Below the pieces are notes generated by a model, which saw nothing but the letters and a program-made list of their open reading frames with translations, did no database searches and had not been told where the DNA came from. A stretch of 45,376 nucleotides of DNA from JBCBKL01 sp038521825 (lineage in GTDB: Bacteria > Pseudomonadota > Alphaproteobacteria > Rhodobacterales > Rhodobacteraceae): the NCBI GenBank assembly GCA_038521825.1, contig JBCBKL010000025.1:1-45376 (forward strand), read 5' to 3'. Made by a program: the position numbers and the translations under genes. This document shows, piece by piece, positions 8,234 to 15,564 of the stretch. Each line of letters begins with the position of its first letter. Within the stretch, counting starts at the first letter, position 1.

Positions 8234-8647
8234 TCAGTATGCCAGCACGTGCGTGGGATCGATTGCAAACCATTCCCCATCGCGCTGCGCGAATTGGGCG
8301 ACCACCGCGCCCAGCGGCAGCGGCTCGACATCCTCAAAGCCGGTCAAAAGCTGAACGCTCAGCTGCACCCTGCCCTCTTCGACTTTCGGTTCCTGAAAAC
8401 GCAGATACGGAAACACGCCACCCCGCTGCGCGACGTCCCTGATCTGATCCGCGCCGATGCGCTCGAAAACCGGGCTCAGCGCGTCGGGATCGGCAAGATG
8501 CTCGGTCGATAGGTAGTGATGCTCGCTGTTGCGCCAGGCTTCGAGATCGGGGAAATCCAAAGAACGCTCCATCCCCGGCAGCATGCCATTGTTCATGATG
8601 GTTTCGATCAGCAGGGCCTGCAACATGGCCACAGAACTCTCTGACAT
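8234..8647 (-). CDS. Unknown 137-residue protein, last gene of the metalloprotease cassette
   Basis: The protein is soluble and acidic with no signal peptide or membrane helix. It begins MSESSVAMLQALLIETIMNN and later has a likely beta-rich part (GVFPYLRFQEPKVEEGRVQL) ending in VLAY. AGAGGTAATCAA precedes the ATG at 8647, which is chosen over an in-frame start 12 codons upstream. No family recognised. It lies 81 bases downstream of the repeat-protein gene on the same strand, so co-transcription with the protease cassette is plausible but not proven, since a GC-rich hairpin sits in the gap. Confidence 0.7.
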   Translation of the reverse strand: MSESSVAMLQALLIETIMNNGMLPGMERSLDFPDLEAWRNSEHHYLSTEHLADPDALSPVFERIGADQIRDVAQRGGVFPYLRFQEPKVEEGRVQLSVQLLTGFEDVEPLPLGAVVAQFAQRDGEWFAIDPTHVLAY

Positions 8648-8671
8648 TTGATTACCTCTTTCGACATGCGG

Positions 8672-8697
8672 GCCCGGCCGCAAGGATGCGACCGGGC
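8672..8697 (+). terminator. GC-rich hairpin between two cassette genes
   Basis: GCCCGG and CCGGGC form a stem around a 14-base loop, followed on the plus strand by TGTTTTT. The T-run lies on the wrong side for the surrounding minus-strand genes. It may attenuate read-through from the repeat-protein gene or stop antisense transcription. Confidence 0.4.
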
Positions 8698-8728
8698 TGT
8701 TTTTGCGGGCTTTCGTCCGGCGGGGCGT

Positions 8729-9232
8729 CTAGATCGGGCCGCCGCGGCTCAGGTTTTCCAGGGCCATGGGACCGGGCGCGTCACCGGCTGCGGTTGACCC
8801 GCCACCCTGCACGCCACCGCCCATCATGTCGCTGGGCGCAGGCACCGCGCCCGAAGCAGCACCGCCGGCAACGGTCTGATCACCGCCGATATCGGCAGGC
8901 ATTGGCGCTTCTCCACCGCGGGACGCGGCAACAGTGGCATCGCCCATGGCGTCAAGCGGCCACGGAATCTCGCCTCCACGGGTATCCGCGCTGCCTCCAT
9001 CCTCACCCATCGACGGAGACGGCGCAGCGGCCTCTCCGCCCACGGCCGCCTCGCCCATCATTGTCGGACTTGGGGCCGAGGATGCATCACCACCGGCTGC
9101 CACCTCGCCTCCAAGCGGCGCAGGGGCCGGAGCCTCTCCGTCGCCTGCGGACGCGCTGGTTCCGATGTCGCCAAGGGACATCGGCGTTGGCCCCTCTGAG
9201 AAATCACCGCCCAGAATTGTCGGATTGGTCAT
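8729..9232 (-). CDS. Gly/Ala/Pro-rich tandem-repeat protein
   Basis: The 167-residue low-complexity protein is built from about eight degenerate repeats of roughly 16-22 residues. Each starts P-x-P, followed by a hydrophobic residue and Gly-Gly/Asp/Glu, then an Ala/Val/Gly run ending in GGEA or similar. Examples are PAPAPLGGEVAAGGD, APSPTMMGEAAVGGEA and PMPADIGGDQTVAGG. It is acidic, nearly free of Lys, and has no Cys, signal peptide or transmembrane segment. Start: ATG at 9232 with AGGAG 7-8 bases upstream; a TTG two codons earlier lies too close to that site. It sits between the stand-alone protease module and the 137-residue protein. Function unknown; protease substrate, scaffold or surface fibre are possibilities. 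Confidence 0.72.
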   Translation of the reverse strand: MTNPTILGGDFSEGPTPMSLGDIGTSASAGDGEAPAPAPLGGEVAAGGDASSAPSPTMMGEAAVGGEAAAPSPSMGEDGGSADTRGGEIPWPLDAMGDATVAASRGGEAPMPADIGGDQTVAGGAASGAVPAPSDMMGGGVQGGGSTAAGDAPGPMALENLSRGGPI

Positions 9233-9257
9233 GTCCAATCTCCTTTCCAGGTTGGTT

Positions 9258-9482
9258 TCAGAGATAGACCTGCTCGATCAGGCTGTCGGCACCATCGGTG
9301 ATGACGGTCACAACCTTGCCGTTGGCGCGGCCGGCCGTCAGGGCGATATGACAATTCGTGCTGCCATCCGCATTCCCAGTTTTCACCTTTTTCCAGCCGA
9401 TTCCCGAAAGATAGGCCCAGTTGTTCTGTGAGTGATATGTCGTAAAGATCCGCGATACGGTCTTGTTGCTGTGCGTTGCCAT
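9258..9482 (-). CDS. Stand-alone copy of the metalloprotease C-terminal module
   Basis: The 74-residue protein matches the last 62 residues of the metalloprotease encoded just upstream. Shared positions include R-x-F, YHS, N-x-W-x-Y, GW-[KR]-K-x-K, RANG and the C-terminal EQ-x-YL. By eye roughly 25 of about 62 positions are identical. It has no signal peptide. AAGGAG lies upstream of the ATG at 9482; a TTG two codons earlier is less well placed. It starts 24 bases after the protease stop, so the two are almost certainly one operon. It may be a binding module, inhibitor or export partner; the sequence does not say which. Confidence 0.8.
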   Translation of the reverse strand: MATHSNKTVSRIFTTYHSQNNWAYLSGIGWKKVKTGNADGSTNCHIALTAGRANGKVVTVITDGADSLIEQVYL

Positions 9483-9506
9483 TTTCAAATGCTCCTTGCT
9501 TACAAA

Positions 9507-10544
9507 TTACAGGTAGAGTTGTTCGAGTTCGTTGGCCGTGGCGAGGGCATTAACGGTCATGCCGTTGGCACGGGCCTCGCATAGAACGTCGAACATTGAT
9601 GTTACACCTTCGGGGTTCGAAGGCTTGCACTTGCGCCAGCCCACATCCTGGACATAGCCCCAAGCGTTTTTGCTGTGATACGAACAGAAGGTCCGCAACA
9701 CCTGCTTGTTGTTGTGCCACTGCTGCACACCATAAATCGACTGGATGCCATCGATGTCATCCTGATCCAGATAGCGATGTGGCCCACCGTAGAACGGCGC
9801 CATCAGGGCCGTGTTTACAGTAGAGTGACCGAGGCCGAGCGCGTGGCCAAATTCGTGCGCAGCAACGGTATAGAGGTCGATACCCGACGCAGGCAGATCG
9901 ACAGACCATGTCTCGGCATCGTCAAAATGCGAGTCGCCCGAGATCGCCCCCTGTTCGGGGTAGAACGCGTGCGCCAGCACACTGCCGGCCCCGTCAAAGG
10001 GGCTGCCATCACCGTGATCGCCGGTGACGAAGCGGATGATGATATCGGGACTGCCCGACATCGCCACCTCGGCAAAGGTCAGAGGTGTGACCGCCGCCCA
10101 GTACCCGAACGCCGCACTGATCGCCGCGCGAATTTCGGCCTGGGTCAGATCGCCCGTGAACTCCTGATAGGCATAGGTCAGGTGGGTCTTGTTCCACTTC
10201 CGTCCGCTGTCGGTGTATTCGCCCAGATCCGGGTTGCCGCAGCGACTGTGGCTCATTTTCTCCAGCGTCGCATCATCCAGCTTGCCCGTGGGCGCTAGCC
10301 CATTGAACTCCTGGAATTTGCGCAAGGCCTGTTCGGTCTGTTCACCGAACTCGTTCTCACTGGGTGGTGGCGGTGCGGCCCCCAGGGCCGTCATGCCGTG
10401 TTTCTGATGCAGCCCATTATCAAAATAGCCGAACATACCGAGGTATTTGTTCAGCCGTTCGACGTCCGCTCCTTTCGAGCCGAGCGCAGCACCAGCAGCT
10501 TTGGGAGTAACGGCGTCGGTACGCGACGCCTTGTTCGAAGCCAT
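9507..10544 (-). CDS. Matrixin-like zinc metalloprotease with cysteine switch
   Basis: The 345-residue protein resembles a matrix metalloproteinase. A peptidoglycan-binding-like prodomain (about residues 25-97) ends in the cysteine switch SRCGNPD (Cys102). The catalytic domain has the zinc site HEFGHALGLGH (H230, E231, H234, H240) and a Met-turn ALMAPFYGG (M248). A C-terminal module (284-345) recurs as a separate gene downstream. The Cys is expected to hold the enzyme latent until the prodomain is cut. There is no recognisable signal peptide (start MASNKASRTDAVTPKAAG), so export would need a non-Sec route or the enzyme acts inside. The start at 10544 has AGGAGG six bases upstream. Confidence 0.9.
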   Translation of the reverse strand: MASNKASRTDAVTPKAAGAALGSKGADVERLNKYLGMFGYFDNGLHQKHGMTALGAAPPPPSENEFGEQTEQALRKFQEFNGLAPTGKLDDATLEKMSHSRCGNPDLGEYTDSGRKWNKTHLTYAYQEFTGDLTQAEIRAAISAAFGYWAAVTPLTFAEVAMSGSPDIIIRFVTGDHGDGSPFDGAGSVLAHAFYPEQGAISGDSHFDDAETWSVDLPASGIDLYTVAAHEFGHALGLGHSTVNTALMAPFYGGPHRYLDQDDIDGIQSIYGVQQWHNNKQVLRTFCSYHSKNAWGYVQDVGWRKCKPSNPEGVTSMFDVLCEARANGMTVNALATANELEQLYL

Positions 10545-11288
10545 AATTGACCTCCTTTCGGTTTCACGAAACACTTCTCAAAAAAACCGCAAAAGATAAC
10601 CCATTGAAACTCAATGGTTCTTTTGCATCACTCGAACTAATGCACGTCTTGTAATTCCAGAGCTGTACCAGATTCTCGACATGCGAGAAATGATCAGAAC
10701 CGGTCGAGCATCCCTTATCTGCCTGTTATAATATCACAATCTGGCTGCTATGCCTAAAATTTGAGCATTAGTTGTTTGGCGCTCCAATCGTGATAAAAAA
10801 TCTCAAATGAGACAATGCAACCTCATCCATTGTTGGATCATCGGAACGCCGCCGGAAGTTGGTTCTGCCCCTTCGAACCGCGCCTAACCACCTGCAATCG
10901 ATGCCTTCTTCCGCCATCGCTCCAAGCCTTTCACGGGAACTTGTCGGCGTTGTGCGCCGTCGGTTCGCGATGGCAGCGGGAACACCAACGCCGCCTTGAT
11001 GAAAATTAACAGCTCCAGTTTGAGGGCTGTCGCGGATGCCTTGTGCATCATGAATAATCTTGGCGAAAAGCCGCTCATCTAGGGCCATATGGACCGCCCC
11101 AAGCGCGTCTACGCGGACCCGGAGCGCCCCCTCGATCACGCCCGGAGCTATAGAAGCGGTCGATCCGACCGCCTATATCACCACCGCCGAACCTTCTTTT
11201 CTTGGGCTGGACCTTGGCCTATACAACGGGTCATCCAAGGGGCAGGCGCGCAAAAGAATAGCCCCATAAGAAACCGGTCGAGGACTTC
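10545..11288. other. 744-base region with no convincing gene
   Basis: The first 260 bases are clearly AT-richer than the surroundings and include a 7-bp hairpin (10601-10617). This part probably holds the promoter of the protease cassette on the minus strand. From about 10815 the base composition returns to normal. Several open frames of 60-125 codons exist on both strands, but they overlap, have no good ribosome-binding sites and match no family I recognise. The last stretch should contain the promoter of accB. A decayed gene cannot be excluded. Confidence 0.5.
10601..10617 (-). promoter_or_regulatory. Inverted repeat upstream of the metalloprotease cassette
   Basis: CCATTGA-AAC-TCAATGG is a perfect 7-bp inverted repeat with a 3-base spacer, 57 bases upstream of the protease start codon. 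It could be an operator or a 5'-leader hairpin. No regulator gene lies next to it. Confidence 0.4.
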
Positions 11289-11792
11289 ATGACAAAAAGC
11301 ACCCATGACGCAGATGTGGCCTTTATTCGGGCCCTCGCTGAGCTTCTGCGCGAGAACGAGTTAACGGAGCTGCAGGTCAAGCGGGAATACGGCGAAGCGG
11401 ACAGCCTGAACGTCCGGGTGTCGAAACAGACCCAGCAAGCCCCCGTCGCAACCACGCATGTCGTGCCCGCCGCAGCAACCGCGATTGCGCCTCCAGCAGC
11501 GGCAAAGACCGAATCGGCCGAAGCACCGGTAGCAGCGGCAAGTGACCCCGCCGATGATCCGGGTGCCGTCACTTCGCCGATGGTCGGCACTGTCTATCTG
11601 CAACCCGAACCCGGCGCGCCATCCTTCATCAAGGTCGGCGACACCGTGAACGAGGGTCAGACCTTGCTGATCGTCGAAGCCATGAAGACGATGAACCAGA
11701 TCCCCGCCCCGCGGGCTGGTACGGTCAAGCGCATCCTTGTCGATGATGGCGCAGCCGTCGAATTCGGCGCACCTCTGGTGATCCTCGAATAA
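11289..11792 (+). CDS. accB: Biotin carboxyl carrier protein of acetyl-CoA carboxylase
   Basis: The 167-residue protein carries the biotin group between the carboxylase and transferase steps that make malonyl-CoA for fatty acid synthesis. The biotinylation motif EAMKTM is at residues 130-135 (Lys133), and the biotinyl domain spans about 93-167. The N-terminal helical segment is joined to it by an Ala/Pro-rich linker (residues 50-88), the usual AccB layout. The stop overlaps the start of accC (TAATG), so the two products are made together. Confidence 0.96.
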   Translation: MTKSTHDADVAFIRALAELLRENELTELQVKREYGEADSLNVRVSKQTQQAPVATTHVVPAAATAIAPPAAAKTESAEAPVAAASDPADDPGAVTSPMVGTVYLQPEPGAPSFIKVGDTVNEGQTLLIVEAMKTMNQIPAPRAGTVKRILVDDGAAVEFGAPLVILE

Positions 11793-13144
11793 TGTTCAAC
11801 AAGATCCTCATCGCCAACCGGGGTGAAATCGCTTTGCGGGTCGTGCGTGCGGCGCGCGAGATGGGCATCGCCACCGTCGCGGTTCATTCGACTGCTGACG
11901 CGAATGCCATGCACGTGCGCATGGCCGACGAATCCGTCTGCATCGGACCGCCCTCCGCCACCAACAGCTATCTGAGCTTCCCCGCGATCATTTCGGCCTG
12001 CGAGATCACGGGGGCCGAGGCGATCCACCCCGGCTATGGGTTTCTCAGTGAGAACGCGAATTTCGTTCAGGTCGTCGAGGATCACGATCTGACGTTCATC
12101 GGCCCCTCCGCCGAACATATCCGGATCATGGGTGACAAAATCACCGCCAAGGACACAATGAAAGAGCTGGGAGTTCCTTGCGTCCCCGGCTCTGACGGAG
12201 GCGTACCTGGGCTGGAAGCCGCCCTGCGCATCGGTGGCGAAATCGGTTACCCGGTTATCGTCAAGGCGACGGCCGGTGGCGGCGGGCGCGGGATGAAAGT
12301 CGCCCTGACGGCCGACGATATGGAAAGCGCATTCCAGACCGCACGAGCCGAGGCCAAGGCTGCCTTCGGCAACGACGAAGTCTATATTGAAAAGTATCTC
12401 ACCACGCCCCGCCACATCGAGATCCAGGTCTTTGGCGACGGCAAGGGCAATGCTGTACACTTGGGCGAGCGGGATTGCTCGCTGCAGCGCCGCCACCAAA
12501 AGGTCCTGGAAGAAGCTCCGGGGCCCTGCATAACCGCAGACGAACGGGCCGAGATCGGGCGTGTGTGTGCCGAGGCCGTGGCCCGCATCAACTATATCGG
12601 GGCAGGCACGGTCGAATTCCTCTACGAAAACGGCCAGTTCTACTTCATCGAGATGAACACGCGGTTGCAGGTCGAGCATCCCGTGACCGAAGCCATCTTT
12701 GGCGTCGACCTCGTCCGAGAACAGATCCGCGTGGCCGCCGGTCTGCCTATGTCGTTCACCCAGGACGATCTTGAGATAAACGGTCACGCGATCGAGGTGC
12801 GCATCAACGCTGAACGCGTCCCCGAATTTACACCCTCACCCGGCAAGATCACACAATATCACGCGCCGGGCGGTTTGGGCGTTCGGATGGATGCGGCGAT
12901 TTATGACGGCTACGCCATTCCGCCCTATTACGACAGCCTGATCGCCAAGCTGATCGTGCACGGCCGCGACCGGCCCGAAGCGCTGGCGCGGCTTGACCGG
13001 GCCTTGGGCGAACTGATCGTGGATGGCATTGACACGACCGTGCCGCTGTTTAACGCGCTCCTGCAGGAACGCGATGTGCTGGGGGGTGACTACAACATCC
13101 ATTGGCTGGAAAAATGGCTGGCTGCCCAAGCGCAAGAGGGCTGA
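11792..13144 (+). CDS. accC: Biotin carboxylase subunit of acetyl-CoA carboxylase
   Basis: The 450-residue ATP-grasp enzyme carboxylates the biotin on AccB using bicarbonate and ATP. It begins MFNKILIANRGEIALRVVRA (biotin carboxylase N-domain), has the glycine-rich ATP loop KATAGGGGRGMKV near residue 160-170, the core ERDCSLQRRHQKV near 230, and EMNTRLQVEHPVTE near 287, which includes active-site residues. The length matches E. coli AccC. The start overlaps accB and the stop overlaps aat, giving a tightly coupled accB-accC-aat operon. Confidence 0.97.
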   Translation: MFNKILIANRGEIALRVVRAAREMGIATVAVHSTADANAMHVRMADESVCIGPPSATNSYLSFPAIISACEITGAEAIHPGYGFLSENANFVQVVEDHDLTFIGPSAEHIRIMGDKITAKDTMKELGVPCVPGSDGGVPGLEAALRIGGEIGYPVIVKATAGGGGRGMKVALTADDMESAFQTARAEAKAAFGNDEVYIEKYLTTPRHIEIQVFGDGKGNAVHLGERDCSLQRRHQKVLEEAPGPCITADERAEIGRVCAEAVARINYIGAGTVEFLYENGQFYFIEMNTRLQVEHPVTEAIFGVDLVREQIRVAAGLPMSFTQDDLEINGHAIEVRINAERVPEFTPSPGKITQYHAPGGLGVRMDAAIYDGYAIPPYYDSLIAKLIVHGRDRPEALARLDRALGELIVDGIDTTVPLFNALLQERDVLGGDYNIHWLEKWLAAQAQEG

Positions 13145-13776
13145 TGGGGCTGACGCCCGAAATTCTCATGCACGGCTATTCCATCGGTATCTTCCCGATG
13201 GCTGAACACAGGGACGATCCAGAGGTGTTCTGGGTCGATCCGCGCAAGCGGGGCATCCTGCCCTTGGATGGGTTCCACATGTCACGCAGCCTCGCCCGCG
13301 CGATGCGCAAGACCCACTTCCGGCTGGCCATCAACACTGACTTCGAGTCCGTCGTCGATGGCTGCGCCGACAGGGCTGAGACATGGATCAACGCCGACAT
13401 CCGCCAGGTGTATCTTGAGCTTCACACCCTCGGCCACGCTCAGTCGGTTGAGATCTGGGACGGGCCTTTTTTGGTGGGTGGCGTCTATGGCGTGACCCTG
13501 GGCGCAGCGTTCTTCGGCGAAAGCATGTTCTCCCGCCGGAGGGACGCATCAAAAATGGCGCTTGCGGCCGCAGTAGAGCGGCTTCGGCGCACTGGCTTTG
13601 CGCTCTTCGATACGCAATTCGTGACCGAACATCTGGCAAGCCTTGGCGCGATCGAGGTGACCCGCGCCCGCTATCAGTCCATGTTGGCCGAGGCGCGGCA
13701 AAGGCCCGCCAATTTCCGAAGTGGCGTCGACGTCACGCTTTATGATGTCATGCAACGCATGACCCAGACGTCATAG
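13144..13776 (+). CDS. aat: Leucyl/phenylalanyl-tRNA--protein transferase
   Basis: The 210-residue enzyme adds Leu or Phe from charged tRNA to proteins with N-terminal Lys or Arg, marking them for ClpS/ClpAP in the N-degron pathway. Motifs are LMHGYSIGIFPMAEH, the FWVDPRKRGILPLDGFH stretch, WINADIRQVYLELHTLGHAQ with SVEIWD, and GVYGVTLGAAFFGESMFSR. The start at 13144 overlaps the accC stop (TGATG). The 3' end overlaps the convergent DUF2155 gene by 37 bases. The companion N-degron enzyme, Bpt, is encoded at 44471-45292. Confidence 0.95.
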   Translation: MGLTPEILMHGYSIGIFPMAEHRDDPEVFWVDPRKRGILPLDGFHMSRSLARAMRKTHFRLAINTDFESVVDGCADRAETWINADIRQVYLELHTLGHAQSVEIWDGPFLVGGVYGVTLGAAFFGESMFSRRRDASKMALAAAVERLRRTGFALFDTQFVTEHLASLGAIEVTRARYQSMLAEARQRPANFRSGVDVTLYDVMQRMTQTS

Positions 13777-14099
13777 CGAGGATGCTCCAGCGCGTTGAGC
13801 GCCGGCGACGAGGCCAACATCCAGCCTGAAAACAGCACGTCCTCACGCCCATCTTCGAGGATTTGCAAACCGGCATAGGCATCACCCGCCGGGTTTCCGA
13901 CAGGATAGCGACACTCGGTCAGCGTGACGATCAGGCGACCGAAGCGGGCGCTTTGGCCGGCGGGCAGTTCGATATCAACGACTTCACCTGTGTAACGGTC
14001 GATACCCCGCAAAAGCACGCCCTCGGCGTTGCTCGTCTGCTGCGCAAGGGCCGCAATCGGCAGCGCAATGGTCAGGATCAGCGGCGCAATGGCCCTCAT
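13740..14099 (-). CDS. DUF2155 periplasmic protein
   Basis: The 119-residue protein has a clean Sec signal peptide (MRAIAPLILTIALPIAALAQ, cleaved after about residue 19) and a compact domain containing GVLLRGIDRYTGEVVDIEL, FGRLIVTLTECRYP and LFSGWMLASSPALNALEHPRYDVW, the pattern of DUF2155. The family is almost restricted to alphaproteobacteria and has no known role. Its tail overlaps aat on the opposite strand by 37 bases. Its start overlaps the MlaD-domain gene stop by 4 bases. Confidence 0.88.
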   Translation of the reverse strand: MRAIAPLILTIALPIAALAQQTSNAEGVLLRGIDRYTGEVVDIELPAGQSARFGRLIVTLTECRYPVGNPAGDAYAGLQILEDGREDVLFSGWMLASSPALNALEHPRYDVWVMRCMTS

Positions 14100-14557
14100 C
14101 GACCACCCTCGCCGCCATCGCCTCCCACATAGCGCAACAGCAAGGTGATCAGGCTCACGGCCCCTTGGGTGTCGGTGAATTCATCGCCGGGTTCAAAATA
14201 GAACGGCGACCCACCCGGCATGATCTCGACAAAGTTCCCACCCAGCAGCCCTTCAGAGCTGATGATGATCGCGCTGTCGTCCGGGATCTGTGTTGTCCCG
14301 TTCAGGGTAACCACCGTGTCCGCCCGATAGGTTTCGGCGTTCAGCGTGATACCTGTCACGGTCCCGACCTTGACGCCCGCAAGACGCACGTCGGTGCCGA
14401 CATTGACCCCTTCGAGGCTGCGGAAGCTGGCGCTGAGGTCGTAAGTTCCGTTGGACACGGCTCCGATGCCGGCCACCTGCGCGCCATAGACGGCGATCCC
14501 GATGGCAGCAGCAAGGACAACGCCTCCGACAGCGGTTTCTGTGATGCTGGTGCTCAT
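14096..14557 (-). CDS. mlaD: MlaD-family lipid-transport protein
   Basis: The 153-residue protein has one N-terminal membrane anchor (TAVGGVVLAAAIGIAVYGAQ) and a single MCE/MlaD domain (about residues 35-125: YDLSASFRSLEGVNVGTDVR, GGNFVEIMPG). MlaD forms the periplasmic hexamer of the ABC system that moves phospholipids between inner and outer membranes. The ATPase and permease genes are not adjacent, as is often seen in Rhodobacteraceae, so assignment to the Mla system is by domain only. The start at 14557 is supported by the anchor; longer in-frame starts run into the neighbouring gene. Confidence 0.85.
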   Translation of the reverse strand: MSTSITETAVGGVVLAAAIGIAVYGAQVAGIGAVSNGTYDLSASFRSLEGVNVGTDVRLAGVKVGTVTGITLNAETYRADTVVTLNGTTQIPDDSAIIISSEGLLGGNFVEIMPGGSPFYFEPGDEFTDTQGAVSLITLLLRYVGGDGGEGGR

Positions 14558-14561
14558 GACG

Positions 14562-14945
14562 CTATTCCGGCGTCCATGCCTCGTAATCCGACCGCTCGAC
14601 AGGATCGGCGCGGCGGATCGAGCCTGCTGGGGCATAGGCAAGGGCCGTACCCGTCAGGTTCTCCTGATGCGGTTTTTCCCAATCCTTGTGGGCCAAGGGG
14701 CGTTCGGTTGGCGGCTCGTCCCATGTGCGATGCAGCCAGCCATGCCAATTCGGATCGACCCGGCTCGCCTCGGTTTCACCATTGTAGATCACCCAGCGTT
14801 TGCTGTCGTCGGCATTGCGATAGAACACGTTGCCCTGGCTGTCTTCGCCGACTTTCTTACCGTGCCGCGCCGTCCAGATCTGGGTGCCGAGCGTTTGCCC
14901 GTTCCACCAAGTCACTGCGCGCAAAAGTGTCGTGAGAATGCCCAT
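14562..14945 (-). CDS. NADH:ubiquinone oxidoreductase subunit NDUFA12-like
   Basis: The 127-residue protein matches the alphaproteobacterial homologue of the mitochondrial complex I accessory subunit NDUFA12 (B17.2). It has TLGTQIWTARHGKKVGEDSQ, VFYRN, RWVIYNGETEASRVDPNWHGWLHRTWDEPP and a tail with WEKPHQENLTGT. The family sits at the peripheral arm of complex I and aids assembly. It lies 4 bases from the mlaD start on the same strand; the mlaD-NDUFA12-DUF2155 neighbourhood is a recurrent order in this family of bacteria. Confidence 0.93.
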   Translation of the reverse strand: MGILTTLLRAVTWWNGQTLGTQIWTARHGKKVGEDSQGNVFYRNADDSKRWVIYNGETEASRVDPNWHGWLHRTWDEPPTERPLAHKDWEKPHQENLTGTALAYAPAGSIRRADPVERSDYEAWTPE

Positions 14946-15132
14946 GCGTGTCTCCGCCGTTTTCAGTGATATGCCCTATGGACGCGCGGTGTTCCAGTGA
15001 CAAACTGTCCGGAACCGCCGAGTGATGCCGATCCGTCGGCGGATTTTCCCAAAAATTGTCACGTTCCGACCTCATGGCCGGCGATATTCCGGGCATTTTG
15101 AGCTGAAGAAAAATCCGAACGGAGTCAGAGAC

Positions 15133-15504
15133 ATGCAGGCGATCAGGATCATTGGCGGTGCGATCTCGCTGGCCGTCATGGCGTTCTTCTTCTGGCCCGT
15201 CAAAGACGTCTCGAACGGGGCGCGGATCAGCAGCGGCGGCTCCAAGTTCGTGTCGGTCAAGCAGCGCGGTAGAACATCATGGCGTCTCCCCACGCAAGCC
15301 GAGCAGTTGGCCCGGGTCGGTTGGCTGATGGGCGAGGGATCGTTCGATCAGATGCAGGCCCGGAACGAAGAGATGACAACCACGATCTCGAACGCGCTTG
15401 AGATGGCTAACGAGATGGGTGTGGCGACCGGCCCGACGCTCTTTGACCCCGAGATCGAGCGGGCAAAATCTGGCGACGCTTTCAGGCGGATTGAAGCGGA
15501 CTAA
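15133..15504 (+). CDS. Small membrane-anchored protein of unknown function
   Basis: The 123-residue protein has one N-terminal membrane segment (IIGGAISLAVMAFFFWPV, residues 5-22), then a basic patch (SVKQRGRTSWRLPTQAEQLA) and a helical region rich in Met and Glu. It begins MQAIRIIGG; GGAG lies 8-9 bases upstream. A longer in-frame start at 15022 would add a basic, unconserved leader. The charge distribution favours a C-terminus outside the membrane, but orientation is uncertain. No family recognised; single-gene unit convergent with the RidA gene. Confidence 0.7.
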   Translation: MQAIRIIGGAISLAVMAFFFWPVKDVSNGARISSGGSKFVSVKQRGRTSWRLPTQAEQLARVGWLMGEGSFDQMQARNEEMTTTISNALEMANEMGVATGPTLFDPEIERAKSGDAFRRIEAD

Positions 15505-15564
15505 GCCGGGACTGCGCAGCGATCTCGGCGCCATTCCTTTAGGCCCTATAGCCGCAGCGCGTTG

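Noticed and set aside
10768..11139. Open frame of 123 codons on the minus strand in the gap before accB
   Set aside because: It starts with GTG, has no ribosome-binding site, overlaps other equally long frames and matches no family I recognise. A decayed gene is possible but cannot be shown.
11060..11269. Plus-strand open frame of 69 codons just before accB, considered as a remnant of aroQ or a transposase
   Set aside because: None of the conserved dehydroquinase or transposase motifs is present in any frame.
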